Shown: positions 36,703 through 46,640, counted from the first letter of the stretch. The stretch is DNA of 64,000 bases from Diplolepis rosae (GCA_030998225.1 JAPYXD010000598.1:1-64000), one strand, 5' to 3'. The notes: a model not told the origin generated them from the letters alone. Numbers and translations: made by a program.

Positions 36703-37698
36703 CTACGTCAGAAAAGAGTAGATCCAGCCACCTAGAGTCTCCAGAAGCTTAAAGAAGGGATGTTTCCTGTGGGACACCTGGACTTCGCATAGTCGGAACG
36801 ACTCGGCCGTAGGATTGTTTAAAAGGGAGCTCTCACAGGATGCATAGGTAGATGTTTCGCTTACTGGTAGGTTCTCAGGGCACATGTAGAATCCTTTTAG
36901 TACCTTGCACTGGTCCATTCCCTTTTCCTTTATCAGGAGAGAAGTCCGTTGCGAGTCCGCCATAGCTAAGTGATAAAATTCGGAGCGGACATATGCTCTT
37001 CCCGAACCATTTTTCAGGATAGATTGGATCACAGGTACGGAATGTAGTCCGTACAGATTGTAGTAGGTTTTTTCTAGCAGAGGAACGTCCAAACATACCC
37101 TGAGCGTTTTGTTCCTGCAGGAAATTGTCGTAGTTGCTGCCTGGGCCAGGTCCTCAACGTTTATTTTGGGCCCTGGAACTGGAAACGCAAGTGCGGGAGC
37201 GTGATCTTGAACGTCCCGATATATTGGTTGCAATTGTTCTGTAGTCAGCAATGAGGGATGCAACAAGCCTCGACGGGCGTAATGGATGATTTCTAGCAAT
37301 CGATCGGCCGCTCGAAGGTGCTCATCAAGTCCTGCCTCCTGGACGTGAAGTGTGTTTGAAAGTGCCGAAGAGTATTCCAGTTTTACTACAGAAGAGGACA
37401 TCTCATACATGCCTTTCTGGATCTCGGTGAGCTGGTGTTTCAATTCTTTCTGACGTTCTTCATAGATGTTGAATCGTCCTTGTATTGCTTCGAATTGTGC
37501 TCGTACTAAGTGAGTCTGGTTCCCTACCAGGTGTGATAGATTAGCACCCACCTGGTTGAGATTATCAATTTCATCCTCGATTTGCTGTCCATCGTCGTAT
37601 GTGAGAAGACCAGCGACGGGGCCGATGATGCCTCCCAGAAATTTTTTGTTAAGTCTCCTGATAAAAAGCTCCTGACTTTTTGTCTCGACCGTTGGCAA
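36703..37698 (-). pseudogene. env: Gypsy-element envelope (baculovirus F-like fusion protein), N-terminal and central part
   Basis: 331 residues. Near the start a glycine-rich hydrophobic stretch (GGIIGPVAGLL, about residues 22-32) looks like the fusion peptide of errantivirus/baculovirus F-like envelopes. A long predicted helical heptad region (about residues 40-110) follows, and then a Cys-containing ectodomain. The usual signal peptide and surface subunit upstream of the fusion peptide are absent in this frame, where it overlaps the integrase ORF end (37649-37698). The segment is therefore N-terminally incomplete unless expressed by splicing or fusion. It ends at an in-frame TAG, beyond which similarity continues. 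Confidence 0.7.
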
Positions 37699-38527
37699 CG
37701 CTGAATGGCCCTTCTCTCCTACTGTCGAATTTCCCTTCCCTAACTTCCTTTATCGCGTAGACTTGGTCGCCTATCTTACCCTTCAAGGCTCCAGATTTTC
37801 GATCGTAGAATTTTTTTGAGCGTTGTTTGGCCTTTACCAAATTCCGCGCCGCGATTTTCTGTATTTCCGATAGTCGGATTATCAGGTCACGCAAGTAGGA
37901 GCCGTAGCTTTCCAGTTCCTCGCCCTGGGGAAAGGAACTGGGGGTCCTGGCTATTCTCCCAAACACAAGCTCATAGGGTGTAAAATTGGTCGCCTTGTGA
38001 ACCGAGGTATTATAAGCGAACATTGCGAATAGTAGCAGACGATCCCAGTCGTCGTAGTCGCTCGCATAATGCTTGATATAATCAGTTAGTACTATATGAC
38101 TTCTTTCCAACGATCCGTTGGTCTGAAGTCGATAGCCCGAAGTCGTCAGCTGTTTGACATTGAACAGTCCTTCCAATTTTCTCATGAGTTTGCTCACGAA
38201 ACTTCCTCTTCTGTCCGTAAGTATGACTCTAGGAGCACCATATTGCGAAAAGAGGGTTGTCGCGACGGCGTGCGCGATGGTGGTTGTCTTGAGGTTCGGT
38301 ATATGAACTGCGATGCAGTATTTGCTGAAATTGTCCTGCATCGTAAGAATGTGACGATTCCTGTGAGGAGTTGTGGGTAGTTTTCGGACGGTTTCAAGGT
38401 ACACTTTGTCAAATGGCTCGGCCGGAGTTTCGGTAATGAGCATGGGCTCTCGGGTCCGAGTACGCTCGAGTTTCTGTTCGAAACAACTTTTGCAGCCTCG
38501 GATAAACTCCGTGATCTGATCTCGCAA
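37649..38527 (-). pseudogene. pol: Gypsy-element integrase, catalytic core and C-terminus
   Basis: 292 residues. The CxxC half of the zinc-binding motif (GCKSC) is at residues 11-15, followed by an rve-type core. The second catalytic Asp is in VILTDRRG, and the Glu is in NGSLERSH. The first catalytic Asp position appears to read Glu (VYLETV), which would abolish or reduce DNA strand transfer if the alignment is right. The C-terminal part has the usual RSKKFYDRK-type gypsy sequence. It overlaps the zinc-finger part at 38409-38858 in another frame, so a frameshift separates the two. Confidence 0.85.
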
Positions 38528-38858
38528 TCCGGGCCAAGTATATGATTCTTGTATAGGTTTTAGTTATGCCCTTGTGGCCTCCTATGAGGCTGCTGTGGTA
38601 TTCTTCAATTATCTTGGGCCTTAATTCAGGAGGGGGGACTTGAATTTTTCCGTGGCAAAGTGTGACAGTTATGTTACCACCCCGGAATACTTTGGATAAA
38701 ATGTCTGTCATATTATTCTGAGGTAAAGGGCCCAGAAGGTCTCCTGAATTTTTCATTCGAACCGTTGTTTGCTTGTCCCGTTTTAGGGCCAGTTGGAGTT
38801 TCTTCAGTCCCTGTTTCACATCCTTCCAGTCAATTTCGTCGAAGTGTCGTCTGTTCAC
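38409..38858 (-). pseudogene. pol: Gypsy-element integrase, N-terminal zinc-binding region
   Basis: 149 residues. The His pair in HSSLIGGHKG and a following TRI block are the first half of the H2C2 domain. The frame then shifts into non-homologous sequence while the CxxC continues in the frame of 37649-38527, so a small indel lies near 38500-38530. Upstream residues are a basic linker. Confidence 0.75.
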
Positions 38859-39030
38859 TATGATCTAATAAGTCTTGTACTGACCGTGCGGAGTGACTAG
38901 GGCTTGCCCTAGTTTGGGTCGGCTTTCCCAGGTGTCTTAGAGGTCAAGGCGCTCGATAGCCACAAGCAGCTTCGAAATAGCGTTTGTTGGCTCGCAGTCC
39001 TCAGAAAGAAAGTGTGCGTAATTGTCTCGT
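38859..39030 (-). other. Degenerate pol linker
   Basis: Broken sequence between the second RNase H tail and the integrase, without a continuous frame. Confidence 0.4.
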
Positions 39031-39395
39031 CAATAAGTCAGTGGTTCGGTCCACTCGTGCCTGATGTTGGGCAAACTTTTACAATTAAAAACGGGTTTTC
39101 GTTCCTCCGGCTCTTCTTCCGAAGATGGGGGTGAGGGTGGATCGATATAAGGGATGGTTACATTGATCGTTGAGGTAGGGGCCAAAGTAGGACCAGCAGC
39201 GGCTGTTTCCGACGTCTCCGAACGCTGTAGTCGTCGTGGCTTAAACTCCAGGCCCCTTCTGGAGGGACTTTTGTCCTCCCTTTCCCTCTCCTCAGTGGTG
39301 GGAAAAGGTGTTGACCTTACTTCTGGGGTATTGGTTGAGGAAGTCTTGAACTCTTTTGGGGAAAGCATTATCGTCAAACTCCCCGCAAGGGTCAA
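39030..39395 (-). pseudogene. pol: Proline/acidic linker of the gypsy polyprotein
   Basis: 121 residues, rich in Ser, Pro, Glu and Thr, in a different frame from the RNase H ORF that overlaps it (39292-40293). It probably continues the disordered tail after the second RNase H through a frameshift near 39300-39390. No domain was seen. Confidence 0.4.
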
Positions 39396-40293
39396 GGGTC
39401 TTCAGGTTTTCTAGTAGTTGTTCATCTTCCTCACCCTCTGAGACATGGGTACATACCGGTAAGTCCTCCGCATCCATGCCCTCATGATCCCAGTAGAATG
39501 AATCAGGATTGATGTTGGATATATTCAATCCCTTCTTCTCGATGGATTTCTCGAATTGAGAGAACGATTTTTGTAGATCCTTCTTGAGGGCTTCCGTGTT
39601 GATTTCGTTATCATCTTCGCTCTCATCACTGCTTATAGGCAAGGGCGGAACGTCGACGATTACCCTTGATGGTCCGCCCGGGTTGTTAGTGTCTTCTATA
39701 GGCTCGGGGTTGAGTGCTGCTCCTCCATCTATTCCCTCACGGGCAAGCCTGTCGGCTGCCTCGTTGCCTTCAATGCCGTTATGCCCTGGGACATGATTCC
39801 AAATTACCTCAATTGGCTCAAGTGCCTTTTTTAATTTCTCAAATTCGTTTCGGCTTTTAACAGGTTTGTTCTCAGCAGTCTTCCAGTCGTTCGTTTCCCA
39901 CGTTGGGATCCATTCCGTCGAGCTGCTGACTAGATATTTGGAGTCAGTGTTAATTCTTAATTTCTTTATTCCAGCATCCTGAGGCCTTTGAGCCGCCTCG
40001 ACAGCGTCCTCGATTTCAGCGGCGTTATTAGTCTGCCGACCCCGGGCCGGCCGAGAGACATTCAACGGGTCGTCTGGGCCGAACCAGACGCCGATGCCAG
40101 CCCTAGGTTCACCTCTCCCGTTGTAGCTGCAGGCGCCGTCGACGAAGACGTCTACATAGGGTTCCTGGAGGGGAGGGAAGCAAGGATTCAATGCTCGGAC
40201 GCATGAAGGCGCACTCTTCGTTGGAGAACCGCTCCTCGCGCCATCTATGCGCAATTCCAGGCTTGGGAGAACGCTGTGTGACTTCCTGTACAC
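39292..40293 (-). CDS. Second, cellular-type RNase H within the gypsy polyprotein
   Basis: 333 residues. Residues of about 45-190 are a full RNase HI domain of eukaryotic RNase H1 type. It has VFVDGACS (first Asp), RAGIGVWFGP, GRQTNNAAEIEDA (Glu), INTDSKYL (Asp), then HVPGHNGIEGNEAADRLA with the loop His and final Asp. All four carboxylates and the His are present. It would cleave RNA in RNA:DNA hybrids. The GP-DPLN insertion and NNAAEIEA block are features of cellular RNase H1 rather than of the Ty3 pol RNase H, which is encoded separately just upstream (40245-41144). A 140-residue acidic, Ser-rich tail follows. It lies in a different frame from both neighbours, with a 49-bp overlap with the RT/RNase H ORF. 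Confidence 0.85.
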   Translation of the reverse strand: MYRKSHSVLPSLELRIDGARSGSPTKSAPSCVRALNPCFPPLQEPYVDVFVDGACSYNGRGEPRAGIGVWFGPDDPLNVSRPARGRQTNNAAEIEDAVEAAQRPQDAGIKKLRINTDSKYLVSSSTEWIPTWETNDWKTAENKPVKSRNEFEKLKKALEPIEVIWNHVPGHNGIEGNEAADRLAREGIDGGAALNPEPIEDTNNPGGPSRVIVDVPPLPISSDESEDDNEINTEALKKDLQKSFSQFEKSIEKKGLNISNINPDSFYWDHEGMDAEDLPVCTHVSEGEEDEQLLENLKTLDPCGEFDDNAFPKRVQDFLNQYPRSKVNTFSHH

Positions 40294-41144
40294 GGGAGGG
40301 TCTGAATCTTCGCTGTTGTCATCGCTTGAAGATTGTTCGCACTGAGAGGAAGATTCATGGCTATTCGTGGGCGTTCTCGGGAGTCCCGTTGTTCCTCAGC
40401 CTTGTTGCGGATCACTAACACCTGTTTGCGAGTTCTAGTTGAAATGTGCCCGTTTGACTTGGCAGTTTCAGGATTGACTCTCCTCCTGGGCGGGGAATGG
40501 GGTTGACTCATTCCGCCAGAGTCATCGGAATCTTCACTGGATTCGGTTGAGCTTGCCGAATCCGTTTCTGCGGCTGGATTTCCAGAAAGAGCCTCAACGC
40601 CCCTGTTTAATTTTTCCTGCTTGTACTCGAACTTATACTGGTAATCCTGGAGCCTTAATCTCCATCGTAGGAGACGTGCTCCAGGGTTCTCAACATAGGT
40701 TATCCAGTGGATAGGTTCGTAATCGCAAGCCAAAATAAATTCTCGGCCGTATAGGTATGGGCGGAAATTCATAACCGCGTACAATACGGCGAGGCACTCT
40801 TTCTCGGCCTCAGGGTACCTTTGCTCGCAAGTGTTCATCGTTTCCGAGAAGTACACCACGGGCATATCTACTCCGTCTTTCTCTTGGGTCAATATTGCTC
40901 CGATCGCGTAATCGGAGGCATCCGTGGTTGGTTTGAATGTCTTCTGAAAATCTGGGTATAAGAGAATAGGCTCCCCATAGAAATACCAACGAAGTCTTCT
41001 GAAGCTTCTCTTTTGGCTGTTTCCCCATTCCCATTTTACGTCCTTTTTGAAAAGGTCAGAGAGTGATTTTGCCAATTCCGCGTAATCTTGGATGAATCTT
41101 CGGTAGTACCCAGAGAGCCCCAGGAACTGTCGGATTGCTCGCAC
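40245..41144 (-). pseudogene. pol: Gypsy RT C-terminal part and tether RNase H
   Basis: 299 residues. FLGLSGYYRRFI (about residues 7-18) is the hallmark of the gypsy RT connection/thumb. The Ty3-type RNase H follows, with TDASDYAIGAIL, EKECLAVLYA and CDYEPI, giving the expected catalytic Asp, Glu and Asp. Residues after about 200 are a Ser/Asp/Pro-rich linker. The frame ends just as the second RNase H ORF begins. A stop and frameshift lie between this and the RT palm at 41276-41950. Confidence 0.85.
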
Positions 41145-41950
41145 GGTAGTGGGTCTGGGAAATTTCCTAATCGCGTTAATTTTAGCCGGGTTAGGTTTTA
41201 CCCCTTCACGCCCGATGCTGTGCCCTAGTTAGGCGACTTCCGTTCGTAAAAAGTCGCACTTGTCTGGTTACAGTTTCAAATTAGCACTCTGCAGACGATC
41301 GAAAAGTCTTCTGCCTTTTTATGATGTTCTTCGAGACTTTTTGCATATACCACAATGTCATCCAAATAGACGAAGACCTCTGTTCCATACATCCCTTTCA
41401 ACACCGTATCCATAAGGCGTTGAAAGGTAGCCGGTGCTTTCTTGATCCCCATGGGCATACGAAGGTATTCAAAGTGTCCTGTAGGTGATGAGAAAGCGGT
41501 TTTTTCTCCGTCTTCAGGGTGTGTTTCAATCTGGTGGAAACCGCTTGCTAGGTCAATCACCGAGAAATACTGGGCTTTTCCAAGCTGGTCGAAAATGTCT
41601 GAAATGTTGGGTAGTGGATAAGAATCTCCTAGTACTTTCTCATTGAGGGCTCGGAAGTCAATTACAACCCTCCATTTTCGTTCGACGGAAGCGTCGAGTT
41701 TTTTGGGGACGATTAAAAGTGGTGAGTTGTAGGGAGACTTGGAGCTGCCTATGATGCCACTTTTATGCTGTTTTTCTATCTGGGCATGTATCTGCTCAGT
41801 AGCTTCGTGAGGTGACCTGTATTGTTTCTTAACAATGATTTTATCGTCGATAGTCGGAATTCGGTGCTGGATCAGATGAGTGGAGGTGAGTTTCTCGTCA
41901 TTTAAGTAGAAGATGTCAGCATAGTCTTCCGCCCAGCCTGTCTTCAGGCG
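41145..41950 (-). pseudogene. pol: Gypsy reverse transcriptase, fingers and palm
   Basis: The frame is open on the minus strand from about 41950 down to 41276. It has the KSGIIGSSKSPYNSPLLIV-type fingers near 41720-41780, then IDLASGFHQI, MPMGIKKAPATFQ and the active-site YLDDIVVY (near 41360). All signature Ty3 RT motifs are visible. It breaks at 41275 by a stop near the GHSIGREGV region, so the enzyme is interrupted. Confidence 0.82.
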
Positions 41951-41986
41951 ACAGGTGTGACATATGTAAACTTTGTATCACTCTCT

Positions 41987-42772
41987 TCACGCGATCGAAA
42001 TGACTTCCTGCCAGCTGTTCCTGAGGATATTCAGGCATTCTTGTGGTGCGACATTAAATTCTATGTCCTGTTCTGTGGTGTTTATGGCCAGGACGTGACA
42101 CTTGCCATCTCGAGCGGTGACGGCTGCTTCACCTATGTACAAGCCTTCTCGGGTGTCAATCCTTGGCAGGTACCCTTGATAGATTTCCGAATTGGACACA
42201 TCTATCGCAATGGGTTGCCTGGTTCTTGCTTTGATTTTCAAGATCCTGGCGAAAGGCTTGATTTCCGATTTAAGGGCTTTGTTAGCTTCCTGTGATTCCG
42301 CGTCGACAAATGGAATCGTTGTGATAAGGTTGGATACGGTGACCAAAGTATTATGCCTTAATGAAATTTGTGCGTGCTCCTGCCGTAGGTATGGTCGTCC
42401 TAAGATTCCATCGGGCGAAGTAGGGAGTTTGTTTCCTACGACGTGAAATTCCACAGGGCTCTTAAAAATCGTGATTTTAACTGTAGCGATTGTTTTCACA
42501 GGATCGTTGGTTATGCCGGTGATAAGGATAGAATTCTGGAGTTCGATAATCATATCCTGGCGTAAAGCGTGAAGTTTCAACAGATTCACGTCAGAACCTG
42601 GGTGGACCAGGAAGGTTGCCCTAGGACCTCGGAATTCGGATGCAGTTAGTTCAACTACTGCTGAGTCTTCTTGTCTGCGTCCCGTTCGAGGGATCCTACG
42701 GAGTTCTCCTGGAAGTGGACGAACTTGGGACGCTCTTGTACAGTTGAGTGACTCGTCACAGCGTCCGAGCAA
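41987..42772 (-). pseudogene. pol: Gypsy aspartic protease region
   Basis: 261 residues. Residues of about 45-135 fit a retropepsin fold: FLVHPGSDVNLLK where a DTG/DSG-type active site is expected, and GILGRPYL as the C-terminal GRD-like motif. The catalytic Asp of the active-site triplet appears replaced by His (VHPGS), so this copy should be inactive. A second half with conserved beta-strand-like residues leads towards the RT in the same frame, after a stop at 41984-41986. Confidence 0.72.
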
Positions 42773-43527
42773 CGAGTCGATTGGGAGTTTAAAGCTCCTG
42801 ATGGTCCTGGAGAGCCTGACCGGGGAGGGGTCATGCTTCCTGAAATTTTGCTTTGCCCTTTTCGACTGGTGAACACTGCATCATGGCGGGATGAGGAGGA
42901 TAAGGGTAGTGGGGTGAATATGGGTAGTTCAATGGGTATTGAGGAAAGGAATACGGATATTGGGACTGATAATTAGGTTGATAAGGAGGGTAGGGCAAAT
43001 GGTATTGACTGTACATGGATGTATACATTGGGGCCTGGATTGTTGGAGTGCTAGGTCCTGTCATTGTCAAGGTTGTGCTTCCCTTTGAACTTGGCCTCTC
43101 GGATTTGACCTGCTTCTCCGTATGTTCCATTTGCTCTGAGAAGGGGCTTGGTGAGCGTTGCCGTTCTGACGCCAATTCTCTGGGCCGCGCGATATGATAG
43201 GTTGACGCGGCGTTTCTTGCTTTCTCCGTCGACGTCTGTCGTTCTTCGGCATGCAGAGCGTGTTCAAATGCCTCGCTAAGATCTTTTGGATTGCGGGTGT
43301 CGACAAAAATTGATATATCATCTGGTAGGCCCCTAATAAAGGCGTCTAAAGCACAGTCGATTACTGGCTTCATCATAATGGCCCTTTCCTTGGTGTGTTC
43401 ATACGTGCCTGTATATTTCTCTTCTATCGCGTGTCTAGCGCCACTCAAAAGGCCTTGTACACGATCGTTATAATCACTCACGGTTTCCGATTGTTTCATT
43501 CGGAGGTTAACGATAGATTCGAAATAC
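42655..43527 (-). pseudogene. gag: Gypsy gag, C-terminal half
   Basis: The frame 43535-42831 encodes a helical capsid-like segment (NLRMKQSETVSDYNDRV, later FIRGLPDDISIFVDTRNP), as in Ty3/errantivirus gag. A tail very rich in Tyr and Pro (YPPYQPNYQSQYPY) follows. The last residues continue in another frame (42876-42655), so at least one frameshift is present. No CCHC knuckle was seen, in line with errantiviral gag. The gene is split by a transposon at 43533-44558. Confidence 0.72.
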
Positions 43528-43532
43528 CATTG

Positions 43533-44558
43533 CACAGTGGGTCAGAATCCCAAATTTCTGGACAAAACCTCGAAAATCAAAAATCATTATTCGAGGTTGT
43601 GCATTCCAAAATTTGATATAGAGGGTATTAGTGTATAAGAATGTAGAAAATTAGGTAGCTACAATGAATGCTCACTTGTTTACGACAGCTGAAAGTTGTT
43701 GTTTTCCGAGCGCTCGCGAAAAACAGCATCTGACGTCACCACGCTCATGGTAATAACTGCAGTTTATTGGATTAATGTTCTTATGATATTCACTGTAAAA
43801 TCTGCACACGGATACGTTTTTTATTTATTTCTTATAGTGAGGATTTCATTTAATTCGAGTGAGAAGCCTGCAAATTACGTTAAAGTGAAAATTTCACTCC
43901 TAATGAGTGACATGTAATACATTTTACAGTGATTATTTGCTCTAAAAATGGAAGTTAATATTCACCCTCTTTTTAAAAGAAATATTCTCTAGAAACGATT
44001 GAAATTTCACTCATTTGGAGTAGACTTTTCTTTTGAGCTTGATGTGCAGGATTTTCATTCAAATAAAGTGAAATTCAGTTCAAAGAAATGTAAATAGTAG
44101 ATTTATACAAAATTTATGTAAAATTTGCGGAAACAGTTTACATGAATTTTTAGCCAAACTGTTCACGTCGAAAATTTCATTGATTACATACACATTAATG
44201 TTAACTGTTCATACAAACATTTTAAAAGTTATCTTTTTTCTATCACACAGTGCGCTCAATCAAGTTTTAAACAAATCTGATAGAAATTTTTTAAAAGTGT
44301 CCGCCATTTTGTTTTTGGAAAATCTGACTTCAAATTTGAAATCAGCAGATCCAAAAACCTACGTATATCAAGTTTCAAGCAAATCTGACAGAAATTTTCA
44401 AAAAGTGACCGCCATTTTGTAGCCGCCATTTTGTTTTTGAAAAATCTGACTTCAAATTTGAAATCAGCAGCTCCGAAAACCCCCGAGTGTGAAATCTTAC
44501 TACAAAATAATTGAGGTTTAATGTTTTGGCCAGAAATTTGGGATTCGGTCCCACTGTT
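43533..44558. mobile_element. 1.03-kb non-autonomous DNA transposon inserted in gag
   Basis: Terminal inverted repeats CACAGTGGGTCAGAATCCC and, inverted, AACAGTGGGACCGAATCCC, both followed by AAATTTCTGG. A 5-bp direct repeat CATTG flanks it (43528-43532 and 44559-44563), and the gag coding sense resumes on either side. Inside are two or three copies of a unit with GACCGCCATTTTG and AAATCTGACTTCAAATTTGA (44290-44480). A smaller palindrome lies at 43791-43931. The superfamily was not recognised. Confidence 0.82.
43791..43931. mobile_element. 141-bp MITE inside the gag transposon
   Basis: The ends CACTGTAAAAT and ATTTTACAGTG are exact inverted repeats. It is nested in the 43533-44558 element, or is an internal palindrome of it. 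Confidence 0.5.
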
Positions 44559-45020
44559 CATTGGTACTTTTTTGTCGGCGCGAATCTTTTCTTCAGGTGC
44601 GCTATTAGGCCCTTTACCCTAGAGGACTGTTTGTCATGGACGCTTTCGCGAGCTACACCTTTGAGCTTGGCTAACACGGCCTTGATGAAACCGGGTTCCG
44701 TACCGTCGGTTACAAATACTGCTCCGTTTGCGACATCCTGGAAGAATTCCTTTAGGGGCGGATTTTCACCCGTCGAATTGGCGGATATGGTATGTACTCT
44801 GCTGCAGAGTCATATATTCCAATACCGACGCCATTGCCGTGCTCGTATTTAAATTGAGATAGGACGTGGGGGTCGGAATATTCGCAAGGTCTCCGGTTCA
44901 TGAATCCGAGACACCGTGGTTTAAGAGTATTTGAGTATCCTGTTCGGGATCCGTATCCAAGTTGTTTCGACCGTGGTCCTCCCCATGTTGGGGCGGGTTC
45001 CGATCTATGTTTCTAGGCAT
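44559..45020 (-). pseudogene. gag: Gypsy gag, N-terminal half
   Basis: A candidate start ATG is at 45018-45020 on the minus strand. The frame is interrupted by a TGA about 40 codons in and by later frameshifts. Downstream residues (an FFQDVANGAVFV-like block near 44735 and a basic KKRFAPTKK end near 44575) fit the N-terminal gag of Ty3-like elements. They connect in sense to the C-terminal half beyond the inserted transposon. Confidence 0.6.
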
Positions 45021-45041
45021 GTTGTTGTAATGCTAGCAAGG

Positions 45042-45065
45042 TCTACAATAGGAGAGGAGACAAAA
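45042..45065 (-). promoter_or_regulatory. Strong candidate 3' splice site just upstream of gag
   Basis: On the minus strand TTTTGTCTCCTCTCC followed by TATTGTAG ends about 23 bases before the gag ATG. It is a model polypyrimidine tract plus acceptor AG. Use of it would join a leader exon from further right, such as 45.5-46.1 kb, to gag. Confidence 0.45.
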
Positions 45066-45069
45066 TGTT

Positions 45070-45500
45070 ATTAGGTCAGCGTGTATCGTAGACCACCCCG
45101 GAATAATGTGACGCTTAATATATAAATATATGTACAAACATGTCACACAATAGCTTATATTATATACCTTAATTTCTAAAATAGAGTTAGGCGCTATATT
45201 AGGGAGGGTCTGCCAACCTGCACAGGTTACACGTGGCTTATCTGAGTTTATACCGATTGCGTATGCCAATTCCGAGACACATCCGAGTTATTCGTATGTG
45301 CTGATAAGGCTTTGCTTGAAGGAATTGCTATGGTGATTGCATGGCAGTTTATAGATTATAAGTGAATTTCGTAGAGCCGTTGTTGGCTCAGCTGTGCAGG
45401 CTTGTACTACACTCTAATATGGCGCGCCTATTACACCTTAAACAAGAAGCAAAATCTTGTAATCGAGTTTCGAAAACAAAGTTGTAAACTTCGATTAGTG
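45070..45500. other. Region between upstream ORF and gag, candidate intron
   Basis: No ORF of interest (a 78-codon frame at 45033-45269 has no domain). It lies just upstream of the acceptor at 45042 in the minus-strand sense. Confidence 0.35.
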
Positions 45501-45507
45501 TTAGGCT

Positions 45508-46056
45508 TTAGGTTTTTACTTCTTTAAATGTGGCTTGAAATTCAGAGTCTCTAATCAATATACTCCTGTCGATAGACTCTAGGCTCTGAGGAACTATTGT
45601 TTCCGCGTCACTTGGTACTTCTGTTTCCGAATCTGAGGATAAGTTTATTATGGACGACTCGGACTCTGAAGCTAGGTCTATGACAGGTACTCCTGATTCT
45701 AGATTTGAATGTTTTGAAAATTTAGGTTCGCAGGATTTTTGGCCTGATCTTTTAAGTGGAGATTTGTGTTCGTACACTTGTTTGAATTTGAGAGACGTGG
45801 CTGAAGCCTGTAACGAGTCTACCCTTTCAGTCCTTTTCCTCTGAATTGTACTTTCTGCTCGTTCCAGAAGGGATTCGAACAGACTTGAAAATTCGTCAAA
45901 ATTTTTAATTTCGCGAATCTGGTCCGGATTTTCAGGTATAATTGACTGCGTTACCTGCTCTTGAAGTTCTGCGAATTGCTTTCTTCGGCGCAAGTCTCTT
46001 CCTCCTCTAGGGCGTTTTCGGCGAGAGATGTCAATGGCCACCGGTAGATGCGACAT
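45508..46056 (-). CDS. Accessory ORF upstream of gag with SUMO-interacting-like motifs
   Basis: 182 residues, intact. The N-terminal 30 residues are very basic (RRKRPRGGRDLRRRK), like a nuclear-localisation or RNA-binding stretch. The middle (residues about 50-95) is helical and charged. The C-terminal part holds VPVIDLASESES and SIINLSSDSETEV about 14 residues apart. Each is a short hydrophobic core followed by acidic/Ser residues, the pattern of SUMO-interacting motifs. I know no family match. It precedes gag on the same strand by about 0.5 kb with a good splice acceptor between. It may be an extra gene or leader exon of the gypsy element, or an unrelated captured gene. Confidence 0.5.
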   Translation of the reverse strand: MSHLPVAIDISRRKRPRGGRDLRRRKQFAELQEQVTQSIIPENPDQIREIKNFDEFSSLFESLLERAESTIQRKRTERVDSLQASATSLKFKQVYEHKSPLKRSGQKSCEPKFSKHSNLESGVPVIDLASESESSIINLSSDSETEVPSDAETIVPQSLESIDRSILIRDSEFQATFKEVKT

Positions 46057-46279
46057 GAGGTTAGTAGGAAAAAGTGAAGGAAATTTCTCTCTTTTTTCCT
46101 TACTAATAGAAATGTAGCCGAAAGTTGTATATCAGACTGGGTTTTAAATACATTTTTGATTGCCCTAAACGCCCAGACTCCTTACTAGCCTAGCCAACTC
46201 AGGGTGAAATTGGGGTTGCTAGAGTGTTTTGTGTGATTTCAATTCCTTTATATATAAAAATTTTTTAAAAAATAGTGAA

Positions 46280-46640
46280 TAAAAATGAAGTCGATGTTAA
46301 GTCACACAGGTTAGCCTCAAGGTCACATCCTTGAGTGACTTGATTGCTTTTATTTTATTCTAGGATAAGGTGCTAAAACTGGGAGGGTGGAAATTGCAAA
46401 TAAAATAAAGCCGATTGCTAAGTCACACAAGTTAGCCTCAAGGTCAAACCCTTGAGTGACTTGATTGCTTTTATTTTATTTTAAAAGGAAGTATGAAATA
46501 TGTAAGGAAAATTGAATAATGGCTGATATGCTTAAATAGTATGAAAGATTTCGAATAAAATAAGGTTAAATATTAGTCACACAAGTTAGCCTCAAGGTCA
46601 ACCCCTTGAGTGACTTGTTAACTTTTATTTTATTCTAGAA
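46280..46640 (-). repeat. Triplicated stem-loop upstream of the gypsy ORFs
   Basis: Three copies (about 46285-46366, 46405-46485 and 46556-46638) share AAGTCACACAAGTTAGC and CTCAAGGTCAAACCCTTGAG, each followed by TGACTTG and TTTTATTTTATT. Two nested stems can form in each: CTCAAGG/CCTTGAG, and AAGTCA/TGACTT. The spacers between copies are unrelated. The position matches the 5' untranslated region of a minus-strand gypsy element. Confidence 0.7.

Noticed and set aside
36703..36705. Programmed readthrough of the envelope TAG
   Set aside because: No readthrough context was recognised, and the neighbouring genes carry many plain lesions. A simple nonsense mutation is more likely.
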